Part shown: piece by piece, positions 10,543 to 19,639 of the stretch
How positions within the stretch are numbered: position 1 is the stretch's first letter
Layout of the letters: each line of letters starts with the position of its first letter
Assembly: GCA_025594325.1 (NCBI GenBank)
Contig: JANHCV010000004.1
Coordinates: 2,046,001 to 2,110,000, forward strand
Direction: 5' to 3'
Length of the DNA stretch: 64,000 nt
From: Blastocladiella emersonii ATCC 22665
Taxonomy: Eukaryota; Blastocladiomycota; Blastocladiomycetes; Blastocladiales; Blastocladiaceae
The notes under the pieces: model-generated
Database searches by the model: none
Seen by the model: the letters and a program-made list of their open reading frames with translations, nothing else
Told to the model about the DNA's origin: nothing
Made by a program: the position numbers and the translations under genes

Positions 10543-11472
10543 ATGAAGTCTCGCCGCAAGCCAGCTGGTGCAACCGTACCGCGGGCACCCAAGCTGTCCA
10601 GCGGGCCCGGCAAGAGCCCGGCGGAGCACGCTCTTGCCGCCGCTGCCTTCGCGCCGAGCTACCCGCCGCGGCCGCTCGTGTCGGCCGATGCCGTGATCCA
10701 GCTCGCCGCGTCGTTGCGTTCAAGCTCAGACGCACCAAGCACCGCCGAACATGACTCGGAGTTGTTCGGTCCTGCGGCACCGTGGTCCGCGTTCCCTGGC
10801 CTCGCGGCCGACGGCGAGGACGGCGACTCGGTGCTCGAGGCGTGTCGCGCGGCAGCTGCCACGGCGCACGCTGCTTCGCCTCGCCTCGGCGACCAACCGG
10901 CCGTCGACAACGCGCCCGACGCACCACCAACCATCGACGACAACGACTCGCTCCTCCCGCCGCCGCTCGGCGCGCTCTCGACGGCGCGCTTCGACCCGTG
11001 GTCGAAGGCCGCGATCCCGCTACACCTCAACGACGTGCTCACGCGGTACCGCCGGCGCGAGCTCCGCCCGCCGCGTCCCGCCGCTGCCGCGCCTCTCCCA
11101 CCCCCGCACTCGCACGCCGACACCCCGCCCGTGCGCGTCGACCGCGAGCTCGACGGGCCCGAGGCGAGCGCGGCGCTCGAGTCGCTGCTGGGGTCGCCGT
11201 GGACCGACTCGCAGCGGATCTGGGTGCGGTGCCGCCCGCCCGCGCACGTCTGCGCGCAGCTCGGCGTCGCGACTGCGGCTGACGGCGACGGGTCGGTTCT
11301 GCTCGCCCTCACGCCCGAGGATCTCGGGACCGCGGCCATGGGCGCCATGATCGGCGACGTCGTGGCGGAGCTGCCCGGGTCTGGGGCGACCGCGGTGGCG
11401 GGCGAGGAGGAGGAGGGTCGCGAACTCGCCGCCCCGCAACCGTTCCCCTCAACTGCCCCTCCCAACCCATGA
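10543..11472 (+). CDS. unrecognised protein, 309 residues
   Basis: This single-exon frame starts with a basic stretch (MKSRRKPAG). It is mostly Ala/Pro/Ser-rich with alternating acidic patches. Ordered-looking islands are PWSKAAIPLHLNDVLTRYRR in the middle and LESLLGSPWTDSQRIWVRC near residue 230. No family was recognised. It lies 127 bases after the preceding gene in the same direction. Codons are typical of the neighbourhood (GC at third positions). The long unbroken frame in a GC-rich genome is supportive but not proof, since GC-rich DNA yields long chance frames. The two ordered islands argue for a real gene. Confidence 0.55.
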   Translation: MKSRRKPAGATVPRAPKLSSGPGKSPAEHALAAAAFAPSYPPRPLVSADAVIQLAASLRSSSDAPSTAEHDSELFGPAAPWSAFPGLAADGEDGDSVLEACRAAAATAHAASPRLGDQPAVDNAPDAPPTIDDNDSLLPPPLGALSTARFDPWSKAAIPLHLNDVLTRYRRRELRPPRPAAAAPLPPPHSHADTPPVRVDRELDGPEASAALESLLGSPWTDSQRIWVRCRPPAHVCAQLGVATAADGDGSVLLALTPEDLGTAAMGAMIGDVVAELPGSGATAVAGEEEEGRELAAPQPFPSTAPPNP

Positions 11473-11766
11473 ATACACAGAACCCACTTGATGCAACCAC
11501 GCGCGATCCCTTGAGAGAAGCGATCCCGCGCGTCTCCCGCTCGAGCGTGACGCGAGACTGACGTCGTTCCCCGCCCCCGTGACGGCGGCGGCGCATGTCT
11601 CCCACGCCCGCGAGCTTGGGCGGGCGGCCCGGAACCGCCTCGACGTCGGCCGGCCGGCGGCGCGTCGGCGGGCCCGACTTGATGAGGAGTGCCGTCACCG
11701 CGGCGTCCCACTCCTCGCAACTCGATCGCGCTGCCCGAACCATGAAGCGCGCGGAGGAGCTGGACC

Positions 11767-13581
11767 ATGGTCACCCCCGCTCCACGTAACCCGCGCCTCC
11801 CGCGCGGCGCCAAGCAGCGTTCCGTCATCGTCCGCCCGCAGCAGCACGCGGGCAAGCCGGCTACGGCGACCAAGGCGAAGCCGGCGGCGGCGGCGACTCG
11901 CGTGTCAGCGACTACGCCGGCCGCTGCTGCACCGACTACGCCTACGCCCGCACCCGCACCAACTACCCCCGCACCTCCCGCGCCGGCGCCTCCATCAACT
12001 CCTCTCCCCGGATCTCTCCCTCCCCTTCCTCCAACAGCCGCAGCGGCCCCGCCACAGCCGCCTGTCCCCGCTTCTTCAACCTCCGACCGCCCACCCCGCG
12101 CCTCGCGCTCGTGCATGTCGCCCCTGCGCAAGCACGACTCGGCCATCGATCTCATCCCCGTGCCACCACCCGTAGTCGCCGCCTCCGCTGCCGGCGCCGG
12201 CGCGAGCGCGCCCCGCGCCATGTCGCCGCCCGTGGTCCTCGACACGGTCCCGCCGCCCCGCACCCTGCCCGCCATCATCGTCTCCCGCGTCATCACCCTC
12301 GTCGGACGCGTCTCGCTCTTCGTCCTCGGGCTTCTCGGTGGCGGGGAGAAGGGGTCGAAGGCCGAGACGAAGGAGGGCGCGGGTGCGTTGCCCGAGGGCG
12401 TGCCGCTCCTCCTGCGCGAGAACGAGGTGCCGACGCGCGAGGATCCTGTCGCCCTCGTCAAGGCGGCCGAGGTCCTGACGCCGGTCATGGCCGAGTCGCT
12501 GCCGCCCGACAACGACGCGGCTCCGGCTCCGGTCCTGGTCGAGCCCTTACCGCCCGACGACGCGCCCGTCGAACCGTCGCCACCATCTGCACCCGTACCA
12601 CCGCCGCCGAGTAACGAGGCGCCGGTGGCCGCGACCCCGAAGACGTCGCCGCCGCGCAAACCGCCCAAACCGAAGCGCGCGCGCAAGTCCGCCGCCGCCG
12701 TCGCTCCCGCACCTCCAACCGCAAAACCTCAAGCTGATCCCGACCTCCTCGGTCCGTCAACCCTCGCCTCACCTGTCGCCTCACCTTCTCCGCCGTCGCC
12801 ACCACCCTCAACTACCGCGCCGCCTTCTGTACCTCCCGCCGACCTCGCACCCTCCCGCCCACCCCTCGCGCGCATCCCACTCGCGCGCCTCCGCGACTCG
12901 TACCTGTCCGACCTCCGCACAACCAAATCCACGCTCGCGACCTTCTACGCGCGCGCGTCGCTCGCCCGCGGACCGACAGCCGTCGCGCTCGCCGCCGTCC
13001 GCGCCTCGCTCCTGTCCGGCACCCACACCGCGTTCCCGCCGCTAAGCCCGCTGCTCGACCACCTCCCGGCGGACCTGCGCGCCGGCGCGCTCGCCGCCGT
13101 CGCGTCCCGCATCCCGTCGGTTCTCGCGGCCGCATCCACCGACGGCCAGCCGTGGGACCTCGCGGCGTACGCCGAGCACCTGGTGGGATCCGGCCCCGCG
13201 GTCGCCCGCGCGGTCGCGGTCTACCTCGCGCACGCGAACCCGGTGCTGCACGCTGTCCTGTTCGGCATGCCGACGTCGCACGGCAAGGGGAAGGTGACGA
13301 TGAGCAAGACCGACCTCGCGGGCCTCGTCCTGTGGCTCCTCGTGTCGCTCGCCGCGGGCGCCGCGCGCGACGTCGTGGCCGTGGTCGACGCGGCCGTCGA
13401 CGTGGCGGAACCCGCGGCGTGGGTCGCGGTCGCGGCGCGCGTACGGTGGGCGTTCGAGTGGGCTGCGGGACGCGGGATCGATGTGGCCGCGGAGCAGGTG
13501 GCCGTGGGCCGCACGCTGGCGTCGGTCCCGGGCGGCGGCGGCGGGGTGCGCGCGCTCGGCTCGTTTGCGGCGCTGTGTTGA
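11767..13581 (+). CDS. Pro/Ala-rich protein with one hydrophobic segment
   Basis: This 604-residue protein has a low-complexity Pro/Ala/Thr N-terminal half. A hydrophobic segment lies near residue 170-195 (LPAIIVSRVITLVGRVSLFV). A second proline-rich linker with a basic patch (PPKPKRARKS) follows. The C-terminal 220 residues are Ala-rich and helical (for example DSYLSDLRTTKSTLATFYAR and TDLAGLVLWLLVSLAAGAA). The organisation recalls the 643-residue gene that follows on the other strand: a disordered N-terminus and a helical Ala/Leu/Val-rich C-terminus. I could not establish homology. The function is unknown. The two genes are convergent, 76 bases apart. Confidence 0.6.
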   Translation: MVTPAPRNPRLPRGAKQRSVIVRPQQHAGKPATATKAKPAAAATRVSATTPAAAAPTTPTPAPAPTTPAPPAPAPPSTPLPGSLPPLPPTAAAAPPQPPVPASSTSDRPPRASRSCMSPLRKHDSAIDLIPVPPPVVAASAAGAGASAPRAMSPPVVLDTVPPPRTLPAIIVSRVITLVGRVSLFVLGLLGGGEKGSKAETKEGAGALPEGVPLLLRENEVPTREDPVALVKAAEVLTPVMAESLPPDNDAAPAPVLVEPLPPDDAPVEPSPPSAPVPPPPSNEAPVAATPKTSPPRKPPKPKRARKSAAAVAPAPPTAKPQADPDLLGPSTLASPVASPSPPSPPPSTTAPPSVPPADLAPSRPPLARIPLARLRDSYLSDLRTTKSTLATFYARASLARGPTAVALAAVRASLLSGTHTAFPPLSPLLDHLPADLRAGALAAVASRIPSVLAAASTDGQPWDLAAYAEHLVGSGPAVARAVAVYLAHANPVLHAVLFGMPTSHGKGKVTMSKTDLAGLVLWLLVSLAAGAARDVVAVVDAAVDVAEPAAWVAVAARVRWAFEWAAGRGIDVAAEQVAVGRTLASVPGGGGGVRALGSFAALC

Positions 13582-13657
13582 CTCGAATACAAACTCGTTA
13601 CTATGGCAGCGGTTCAGCAAGGTTATTAGAGTCTAGTCAAGTCGCGCACAACAACAA

Positions 13658-15589
13658 TCACATCATCATCTCCCGAATCGCATCGCGCACACGCGAATCG
13701 AGACTCGTCGCCTTGATCACCTCGCCGCGAACGAGCTCGACCATCGCGCGCTTCGCCGTCTCGTTCCCACCATCCGCGAGGATCGCCGCCGTGAGCACCG
13801 CGCGGAACTTGCCCACGACACGCTTCATCAGCTCCTCGGCGTTCCCGCCGCTCTCAGCGCGCACGATCCCCGAGACCGCCGTCACGAACGGCGACGACGC
13901 GCGGAACTTGCCCGCGACGCGCTTCGCCTGCGCCTCGGCGACCGCCGCCTTGTCCAGCCCCGCGGCATCGACCAGCCCCGCGACCGCTGCCGCGAGCGGC
14001 GCGTGTGCGGCGTGCGCGGGCCACAGGGACGCGAGGCGCGGGTCAGCGACGAGGCGGAGCCATAGCTCGACGAGGGCGGCGGTCACCGCGACGTGCTTGG
14101 GCGACTTGGCGCTGGGAGCGGGCGCGGCAGGGTCGGCGAGCGACGCCAGGAACCCGGACCGCGACTCGGCCGCGACCAGCAGCGCCGTGGCCAGCTGCGC
14201 GTCGCCCGTGTCGAGCGCCGCGCGCGCGAGCTCCGCTGCATCGAGGAGGGTCTTGGGGAGCGTCGGCGACGCGGCGCGGCGCACGGGACTCGACGGCGTC
14301 GTCGGGCGGCGCGTCGGGCTCGTCGGACTGCTCGGCCGCTGGTAGTAATTCCGCGACGGACTCGTCGGCGTGGTCGGGCGCCGCATCGGGCTCGCCGTCG
14401 CACTCACCGCGGCCGCCTCCTCGGCCTGCGCGGCCGCGACGACCGCGATCCAGTCGACGGCGAGGGACGCGAACTCGACGGGCGCGCCGTCGCGCACCGC
14501 CGCCGGGTACCCGGCCTTGGCCGTGGCCATGAGCGTCGCGTACGCGGCGAAATCGGGCGGCGAGTCGGCCGACGCCAGCGACGCCGTCGGGCGGCCCGCG
14601 GCGACCCACAGCTGCTCCGGGAACGTCAGCGACTCGCCCGGCGCGCGCTTGAGCGACGGGAACGTCGCGCGGTACGCCGCGCGCGTCGCGGAGAGGGAGT
14701 CGGATGTCGCCGAGTACAGGCGCACGAGCGGCGTGACGGCCGAGGGCGGGATCTCGCCGTCCTCGAGGACCGCGGCGGTGGTGGTGGCGGTGGTGGTCGG
14801 CGACGACGGAACGGGGACCGGGGCAGCCGAGGTGGGCGTGATGGGCGAAGCCGACGGCGTCGCGGCGACCTCGACAGCGGGAAGCGCGGGGGCAGCGGGC
14901 GCGGCGTTGTCCTTGGTCTCGTTGATCTTGACCGAAGACGTCTCGATCTTGGCGGGCGACACCTCGACCGCAGACTTGGCCTCAGTCGGGATCGGGGCCA
15001 CGGGCGCGGGAACGGCGGCCATCTTGGGCGCCTTCTCGACGGCGGCCTCGACCTTGGCCCCGGGCACGCCTGGAGCAGTCGTCGGCGCAGCGGGTGATAC
15101 GGCCTCGACCTTGGTCGCGACAGCGGGCGTGGGAACGACGGCCGCCGCAGGCGCCTTCTCGACGGCCTCGACCTTGACGGCCTGCAAAGTCGCAGGCGGT
15201 GTGCTGGGCGACTTGTTCCCCTGCAGACGCGCGCGCAGAGCCGCGGCAGCCGCCGAGACGCGGGCGGGCGAAGCTGCAGTCGCCGGGGCCGCCGCGGTCG
15301 CCGTCGCCGCGGGAACCGGCTGCGCGCCGGTGGTGCTGCCTTCGACGCCGAGACCGAGCGCGCCGATCGTGAACGCCGCCGCCGTAGTCGGGGTCTGGGC
15401 GGGCGCTGCCGCGTCGCCGGCGTGATAAGACGATGATCCCGACGCGCCCGCGCTGAGCGACGCCGAGAACAAGATGCCCGAGTCAGCCGCCGCGGGCTTG
15501 ACGGGGCCGGGCTGCGCGGCGGGCGACGTCGGGCTCGAGGCAGCGGCGTCAACGGTGGCGGTGGACGCGGGCGGGTTGGTGTCGGCCAT
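13658..15589 (-). CDS. low-complexity N-terminus, helical C-terminus; cassette founder
   Basis: The gene encodes 643 residues in one exon with a clear ATG at 15589. Residues 1-300 are Ala/Pro/Thr/Val-rich with quasi-repeats of the type KVEAVEKAP. A Ser-Pro-Thr-Arg-rich stretch (RRPTTPTSPSRNYYQRPSSP) precedes a helical C-terminus. That end holds two related segments, VAGKFRASSPFVTAVSGIV and VVGKFRAVLTAAILADGG. The Ser-Pro sites suggest phosphorylation. No family was recognised. The region around residues 38-85 reappears as a decayed copy at 17566-17850, so this gene is the first element of a duplicated cassette. Confidence 0.65.
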   Translation of the reverse strand: MADTNPPASTATVDAAASSPTSPAAQPGPVKPAAADSGILFSASLSAGASGSSSYHAGDAAAPAQTPTTAAAFTIGALGLGVEGSTTGAQPVPAATATAAAPATAASPARVSAAAAALRARLQGNKSPSTPPATLQAVKVEAVEKAPAAAVVPTPAVATKVEAVSPAAPTTAPGVPGAKVEAAVEKAPKMAAVPAPVAPIPTEAKSAVEVSPAKIETSSVKINETKDNAAPAAPALPAVEVAATPSASPITPTSAAPVPVPSSPTTTATTTAAVLEDGEIPPSAVTPLVRLYSATSDSLSATRAAYRATFPSLKRAPGESLTFPEQLWVAAGRPTASLASADSPPDFAAYATLMATAKAGYPAAVRDGAPVEFASLAVDWIAVVAAAQAEEAAAVSATASPMRRPTTPTSPSRNYYQRPSSPTSPTRRPTTPSSPVRRAASPTLPKTLLDAAELARAALDTGDAQLATALLVAAESRSGFLASLADPAAPAPSAKSPKHVAVTAALVELWLRLVADPRLASLWPAHAAHAPLAAAVAGLVDAAGLDKAAVAEAQAKRVAGKFRASSPFVTAVSGIVRAESGGNAEELMKRVVGKFRAVLTAAILADGGNETAKRAMVELVRGEVIKATSLDSRVRDAIREMMM

Positions 15590-15958
15590 GGTGGTGGGCA
15601 GGTGCGTCGGATCCGTTGCGGGGGAGTGCAGGAGGTCTAAACCGGCGAATAGACTCGATGGAAGCGGAGAGCGGGCGTTGGGGGAAGCGCGCCGACGACA
15701 ACGAGCGCGGCAGGCACGTGGGTGTGTGCGACGCGTCGCGCCACGGAAGTGAAACGCGTCGCTCGTCGCTCAGCTCACCTCACCTCAACTCGCGCTGTCG
15801 CTTTCGCTCTCGCTTCTCTCACTCGACAAGTCATCCACGAGAGAGGGCAGATGCCAACATCTTCGATTCAAGGTCACAAGACGCGGGATGCTTCGGGACG
15901 AGAGTGGTGGGTGAGACGAAGGGAAAGGGACGACGGCTTGAGGCCGGTGCACCGTGTA

Positions 15959-16280
15959 CTAGCAGCCGTACAGCACGCTGACGACGCGCATCTCCTCGTC
16001 GACCGTGATGTTGAGGCGGTTCGAGCACCAGTCGAGCGTCATCGGGCCGTTCTCCTTGAGGATCCGGTACGGGCTGGGCAGCGCCGACTTGGAGTAGACG
16101 GTCCCGGCCTGATCGGTCGCAGTATCGTCAGCTTCGCGCTCAGCGCCATGCGTGGCGGGGACCGTCGACCGGTCGTACCTTGTCCTGCGTGACGGGCCCG
16201 TCGACGAGCACCTTGCCGACGAGGGTGCGCTCCCAGTGCGCCTGCGGCTTCTCGATGGTCTCGGTGGCGGGGATCGTCAT
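15959..16280 (-). CDS. I78-type peptidase inhibitor, copy 1
   Basis: Exons 16280-16179 and 16108-15959 flank a 70-base intron (GTACGA..GATCAG) and encode 83 residues. The N-terminal part, HWERTLVGKVLVDGPVTQDK, and the C-terminal part, RLNITVDEEMRVVSVLYG, match the small I78 serine-protease inhibitor fold. Members include the Aspergillus elastase inhibitors. The family pattern ends in dR.ni.vd....v..v..G. No signal peptide is present, so a cytosolic target or non-classical release is implied. The segment before the strand differs from the consensus (GPMTLDWCSN instead of a Gly-Ser-x-x-T-x-D-x-R run), and the last residue is Cys. Two paralogues share the same intron position. Confidence 0.78.
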
Positions 16281-16552
16281 GGTGGTGATTCGTAGCGCGT
16301 AATGACTTTAGTGCTTGGGAGAGGAGGGAGGGAGCGACGGGTGCCGCGGCCTTTTGAGGTGCGGCGGCGAAGCGCGGGCTGCAACGGCGAGCGAGTTCCC
16401 ACTTCGGCTGGCTTTCCTCACCGTTTGTGCTTGCCTGGCACGGTGAGCGGTTGGCCGCGCGACTCACAACCTGCCGATCCCTGACCGGCGACACGAAACA
16501 GTTACGGGACCAAATGATCAGGGAGTGTATCAAGCTCAGTTCATTCACGGTT

Positions 16553-17279
16553 CAAGCATCATCCTCGCCATCGTTCCCGTCCTCGTCTTCATCGCTGTCC
16601 GAGCAGCCGCCGTGGATCCGACAGTCGTGCCCGCCGCAGTCCTCTTCGTCATGTTCCTCGTCGCTCCAGTTGAGCCCGTCGTCGCTGTCGTCGTAGCGGT
16701 GCCCGCGGTACAGGTGCTCCCGTTCGGGAGGCACCACTCGCGCGCTGCGCGCTACTTGCGCGATGTCGCGGACGCAACATAGTCCGGATTGATTTAGTAC
16801 TCGACTCCCATGCTGTACCACCACTCGAGGACCCGAACGTTACCGTCGCGGAGCGCCGTCTTGAGGGCCGAATGGAAGAGGGGCTCAAGATCCGAGCCCT
16901 CCCACCATTTCAGGACCGCGAAATCAGCGTTTTCACTTGCAGCATCGAGTGCGTCCTCCGAGTACTTGACTTCCAGGCCCGATCTCTTCCACCACTCAAG
17001 TACGTTGACGTGTCCGTTCGCTGCCGCTTCGTCCATGGCAGCCCCCGTGTACTCGAGCGGGAGCCCCGATTCGACCCACCATTGAAGGCCACGAACACAG
17101 CCGCACGCCGATAGATCGTCCATGGAGCACCAAGGCAGCTTCGGGATCACGGCGCGGCGGAGCTGCTCGGTCGGGCGGAGCACCGCGAGGTAGGCGAGCA
17201 ACTGTCCCGAATCTTCGTGTTCCAGCTGAGCAACTTTGAGCCAGATGGCCTCGATGATTTCTGCAGGAAGTCGCTTCAT
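16553..17279 (-). pseudogene. F-box-like/ankyrin protein copy 1, broken
   Basis: From ATG 17279 the frame matches its three neighbours: LPAEIIEAIWLKVAQLEHED (F-box-like), then degenerate ankyrin units such as GLQWWVESGLPLEY and VNVLEWWKRSGLEVKY. It stops at TAA (16794-16796). Beyond it the same frame reads INPDYVASATSRK, a TAG, then REWC-type sequence. That corresponds to IDPIDIVAATSYK in copy 2. A further frameshift separates the conserved acidic tail with DCGGHDCRIHGG (about 16570-16700). Two nonsense codons and a shift make this a pseudogene, unless the 161-residue truncated form is used. Confidence 0.8.
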
Positions 17280-17397
17280 GGTATCACTGCTGCATGGACG
17301 CTAACGTTCAAGTCTCAAAGAGAGGAGCAGGAAATCTCAAAACGTGGCGAGCCGAGCCGAGCCCTCCCTCGCCTCGCATTTTCAAGCCCATCACGAT

Positions 17398-17414
17398 GCA
17401 CACGTGTGTGGCGC
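17398..17414 (-). promoter_or_regulatory. CACGTG-centred upstream element, copy 1
   Basis: GCACACGTGTGTGGCGC lies 119 bases upstream of the copy 1 start codon. It contains the palindrome CACACGTGTG with an E-box CACGTG core. The same 17 bases occur upstream of copies 2 and 3, with CATCACGA-type sequence before the motif in all three. Confidence 0.6.
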
Positions 17415-17565
17415 GGCGCGGGCAGAGGCTAGCTCGCGGCTGTCCTCCTTCGCGAGTGGGGCTTTTCGGGAGGAAACGCGGACGTCCGAAGCTAGGATGC
17501 GTCAAGCATCTAACAGCCAGCTGCTTTTCCCTCGCGTGTGAGGTGCCGTCATAATGGGAGCACGG

Positions 17566-17850
17566 CTATCTCAGCTGCTGTGCCAGCAGCGGCCCCACTC
17601 GCGCGCTGGTGTTGCTCTCAGTGCTGAGGCTGGTCGCGCCGATCCTGAACGCCGACGTGGCCGCAGTAGCATGCGACGTGATACTTGGCGCTGTGGCCGC
17701 GTCGCTCGCTTGATTGGACGATGATCTCGACGAACCCACGCTGCGCGACGCCAAGGACAGGACGCCCGAGTCGGCGGCCAATCCAGTGAACGGACTTGGG
17801 CACCCGAGTCGGCGGCCAATCCAGCGAACGGACTTGGGCAAGCAGAGGAT
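17566..17850 (-). pseudogene. decayed copy of part of the 643-residue gene
   Basis: The frame GLAADSGVLSLASRS..SSSNQASDAATAP..AFRIGATSLSTE lines up with residues of the gene at 13658-15589 (AADSGILFSASLS..SSSYHAGDAAAPA..AFTIGALGLGVE). Only about 60 residues remain, followed by a stop. A short tandem duplication of CCGAGTCGGCGGCCAATCCA occurs at its upstream end. It occupies the place in the second cassette that the full gene occupies in the first. Confidence 0.6.
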
Positions 17851-17993
17851 CACGCGTCACTCAGCTCGGCTCATCCCGCACGCTCGCACCCGCGAGGAAT
17901 GGTACATCAAAAGGTTCCAATTCAAGGAGGTTTGGGCATAAGTGGATGATGCGATGCGTCGCACAGGGAACGGCGACAGGTCGCGGCGCACGC

Positions 17994-18334
17994 CTAGTAC
18001 CCGTAGAACACACCGATGACGCGCATCTCCTCGTCGACCGTGATGTTGAGGCGGTCCGTGCGCAGGTCGAGCGTCATAGGTCCGCCAACCGTGAGGATCC
18101 GGTGCGACGAAGGTAGGTTCGACTTGGAGTAGACGGTCCCGTTCTACGCAACCGCATGATCGTCAGCTTCGCCCACGGTCAACAAGGTAGCCAGCCGCAG
18201 TGAAGAGCAAGCCGGCAGCGGATGCAGCGCACCTTGTCCTGGGTGACGGGGCCATCCACGAGCACTTTGCCCATAAGAGCGTGCTCCCAGTACGCTTGCG
18301 GGTTCTCGATGGTCTCGGTGGCGGGGATCGTCAT
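17994..18334 (-). CDS. I78-type peptidase inhibitor, copy 2
   Basis: Exons 18334-18233 and 18143-17994 encode 83 residues. An 89-base intron (GTGCGC..GCGTAG) sits at the same phase-0 position as in copy 1. The first 20 residues differ from copy 1 at only two positions. The second exon reads RTDRLNITVDEEMRVIGVFYGY. It restores the Arg-Thr-Asp-Arg run that copy 1 lacks and is closer to the I78 consensus. No signal peptide is present. The gene belongs to the second cassette, between a decayed 643-residue-gene fragment and ankyrin copy 2. Its intron is longer and unlike that of copy 1, so the duplication is not recent. Confidence 0.8.
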
Positions 18335-18594
18335 GGCGATGATTCGTAGCGATCAAGTCCTTCGGTACTTTGGCGAAGAGGGAGGGAGCGCGGGGCGTCG
18401 CGGCCTTTTAAGGGCTCGGCGGCGAAGCGCGGGCCGTCACGGCCAGGAAGTCCGCGCCTGGAAGGCCTTCCTCACCGTTCGTTCCTGCCAAAAATGGGGG
18501 GGGGGGGGTCGGACCTGCTCTGAACAATGAGCCGCTGACAAAGCCAGTCGGAGTCACCAGAAACATTGTCAGCGTATATTGAACAAGGTACAGC

Positions 18595-19293
18595 TCAATA
18601 GTCACCGTCGCCATGAACCGAGCAGTTGTAGCCAAGGCAATCGTCAATGTCGTGTTCCTCGCTGCTCCAGTTGAGGTCCTCGTCGCTATCGCCGTAACGG
18701 TGATATTCGGACTGATGCACCATGTCCTCGTCAACCAAGTTCGCGAGGCACCACGCCCGTGCCTCACGCTGCTTGTACGAGGTCGCGGCCACGATGTCGA
18801 TGGGATCAATGTAGAGTTCGGCCATTCGGTGCAGCAACTTGAGGATCTGGACGTTCCCATTGCGGAGGGCCGACGTCGGGGCCAGCTCAAAGAAGAACTG
18901 CAGCCTGGAGGATTGCCACCACTTGAAGACCTCGAAATGGTCATTTACGCTTGCCGCATCCAGAGCGCTCTCCGAGTACTTGATCTTCAAGCCCGAGTCC
19001 TTCCACCACTGGAGCACGTCGATATGGCCCCCGCCAGCCGCGCCGTCCATGGTGGCATCGGTGTACTCTAGCGGGAGGCCCGACTCGGCCCACCACTGGA
19101 GGCCGCGAACGCAGCCATGCGTTGAGAGCTCGTCCATGGAGCACCAGGGCAGCGTCGGGATCACGGCGCGGCGCAGCTGCTCGGTCGGGCGGAGCACCGC
19201 GAGGTAGGCGAGCGACTCGCGCGGGTCGTCGTGTTCGAGCTGAGCAGCTTTGAGCAAGATGACCTCAATGAGTTCTGCGGGAAGTTGCTTCAT
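18595..19293 (-). CDS. F-box-like/ankyrin protein copy 2
   Basis: This intact single-exon gene encodes 232 residues. It has an F-box-like N-terminus (LPAELIEVILLKAAQLEHDD) and three to four degenerate ankyrin units with the double-Trp signature (GLQWWAESGLPLEY, VLQWWKDSGLKIKY, VFKWWQSSRLQFFF). The C-terminus is acidic (YGDSDEDLNWSSEEHD) and ends in a C-x4-C-x2-H motif (CLGYNCSVH). F-box plus ankyrin architecture suggests a substrate adaptor for an SCF ubiquitin ligase, by family analogy. The start is fixed by alignment with copies 1 and 3. A CACGTG element lies 115 bases upstream. Confidence 0.85.
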   Translation of the reverse strand: MKQLPAELIEVILLKAAQLEHDDPRESLAYLAVLRPTEQLRRAVIPTLPWCSMDELSTHGCVRGLQWWAESGLPLEYTDATMDGAAGGGHIDVLQWWKDSGLKIKYSESALDAASVNDHFEVFKWWQSSRLQFFFELAPTSALRNGNVQILKLLHRMAELYIDPIDIVAATSYKQREARAWCLANLVDEDMVHQSEYHRYGDSDEDLNWSSEEHDIDDCLGYNCSVHGDGDY

Positions 19294-19407
19294 GGTATCA
19301 CTGCTGCATAGGTCGTAGTGTTGAAGTTGTTAAGGTAGGGAAAGCTGGTCGCCTGAGAGAGCAGCGTCCTCAGCCTCACCTTTCGCTCCAGCCCACTACA
19401 TCACGAC

Positions 19408-19424
19408 GCACACGTGTGTGGCGC
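19408..19424 (-). promoter_or_regulatory. CACGTG-centred upstream element, copy 2
   Basis: GCACACGTGTGTGGCGC, preceded by CATCACGAC, lies 115 bases upstream of ankyrin copy 2. It is identical over 17 bases to the elements of copies 1 and 3. Confidence 0.6.
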
Positions 19425-19639
19425 AACACGGACCCGTTTGCCATCGACTTTCTTGGTTGCGGGCCGGCTTTTTCAGAGCGACCGCAAGGACATGGAAAGG
19501 GGATAGTGGTTCAAGACGCTGATGAGCATGGAGCTGCATGCTCCACTCGCTTAGTCGCAGCCACCGCTTTTAAGAAATATACAGCCAAGCAGATCATGTT
19601 TGGAGATGTTACCACACAGCTTATCAATTGCGAGACCAC

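Noticed and set aside
18497-18508. G-run, and C-runs near 54241 and 61558, as structural elements
   Set aside because: Simple homopolymers with no associated motif. They are more useful as warnings of possible sequencing indels.
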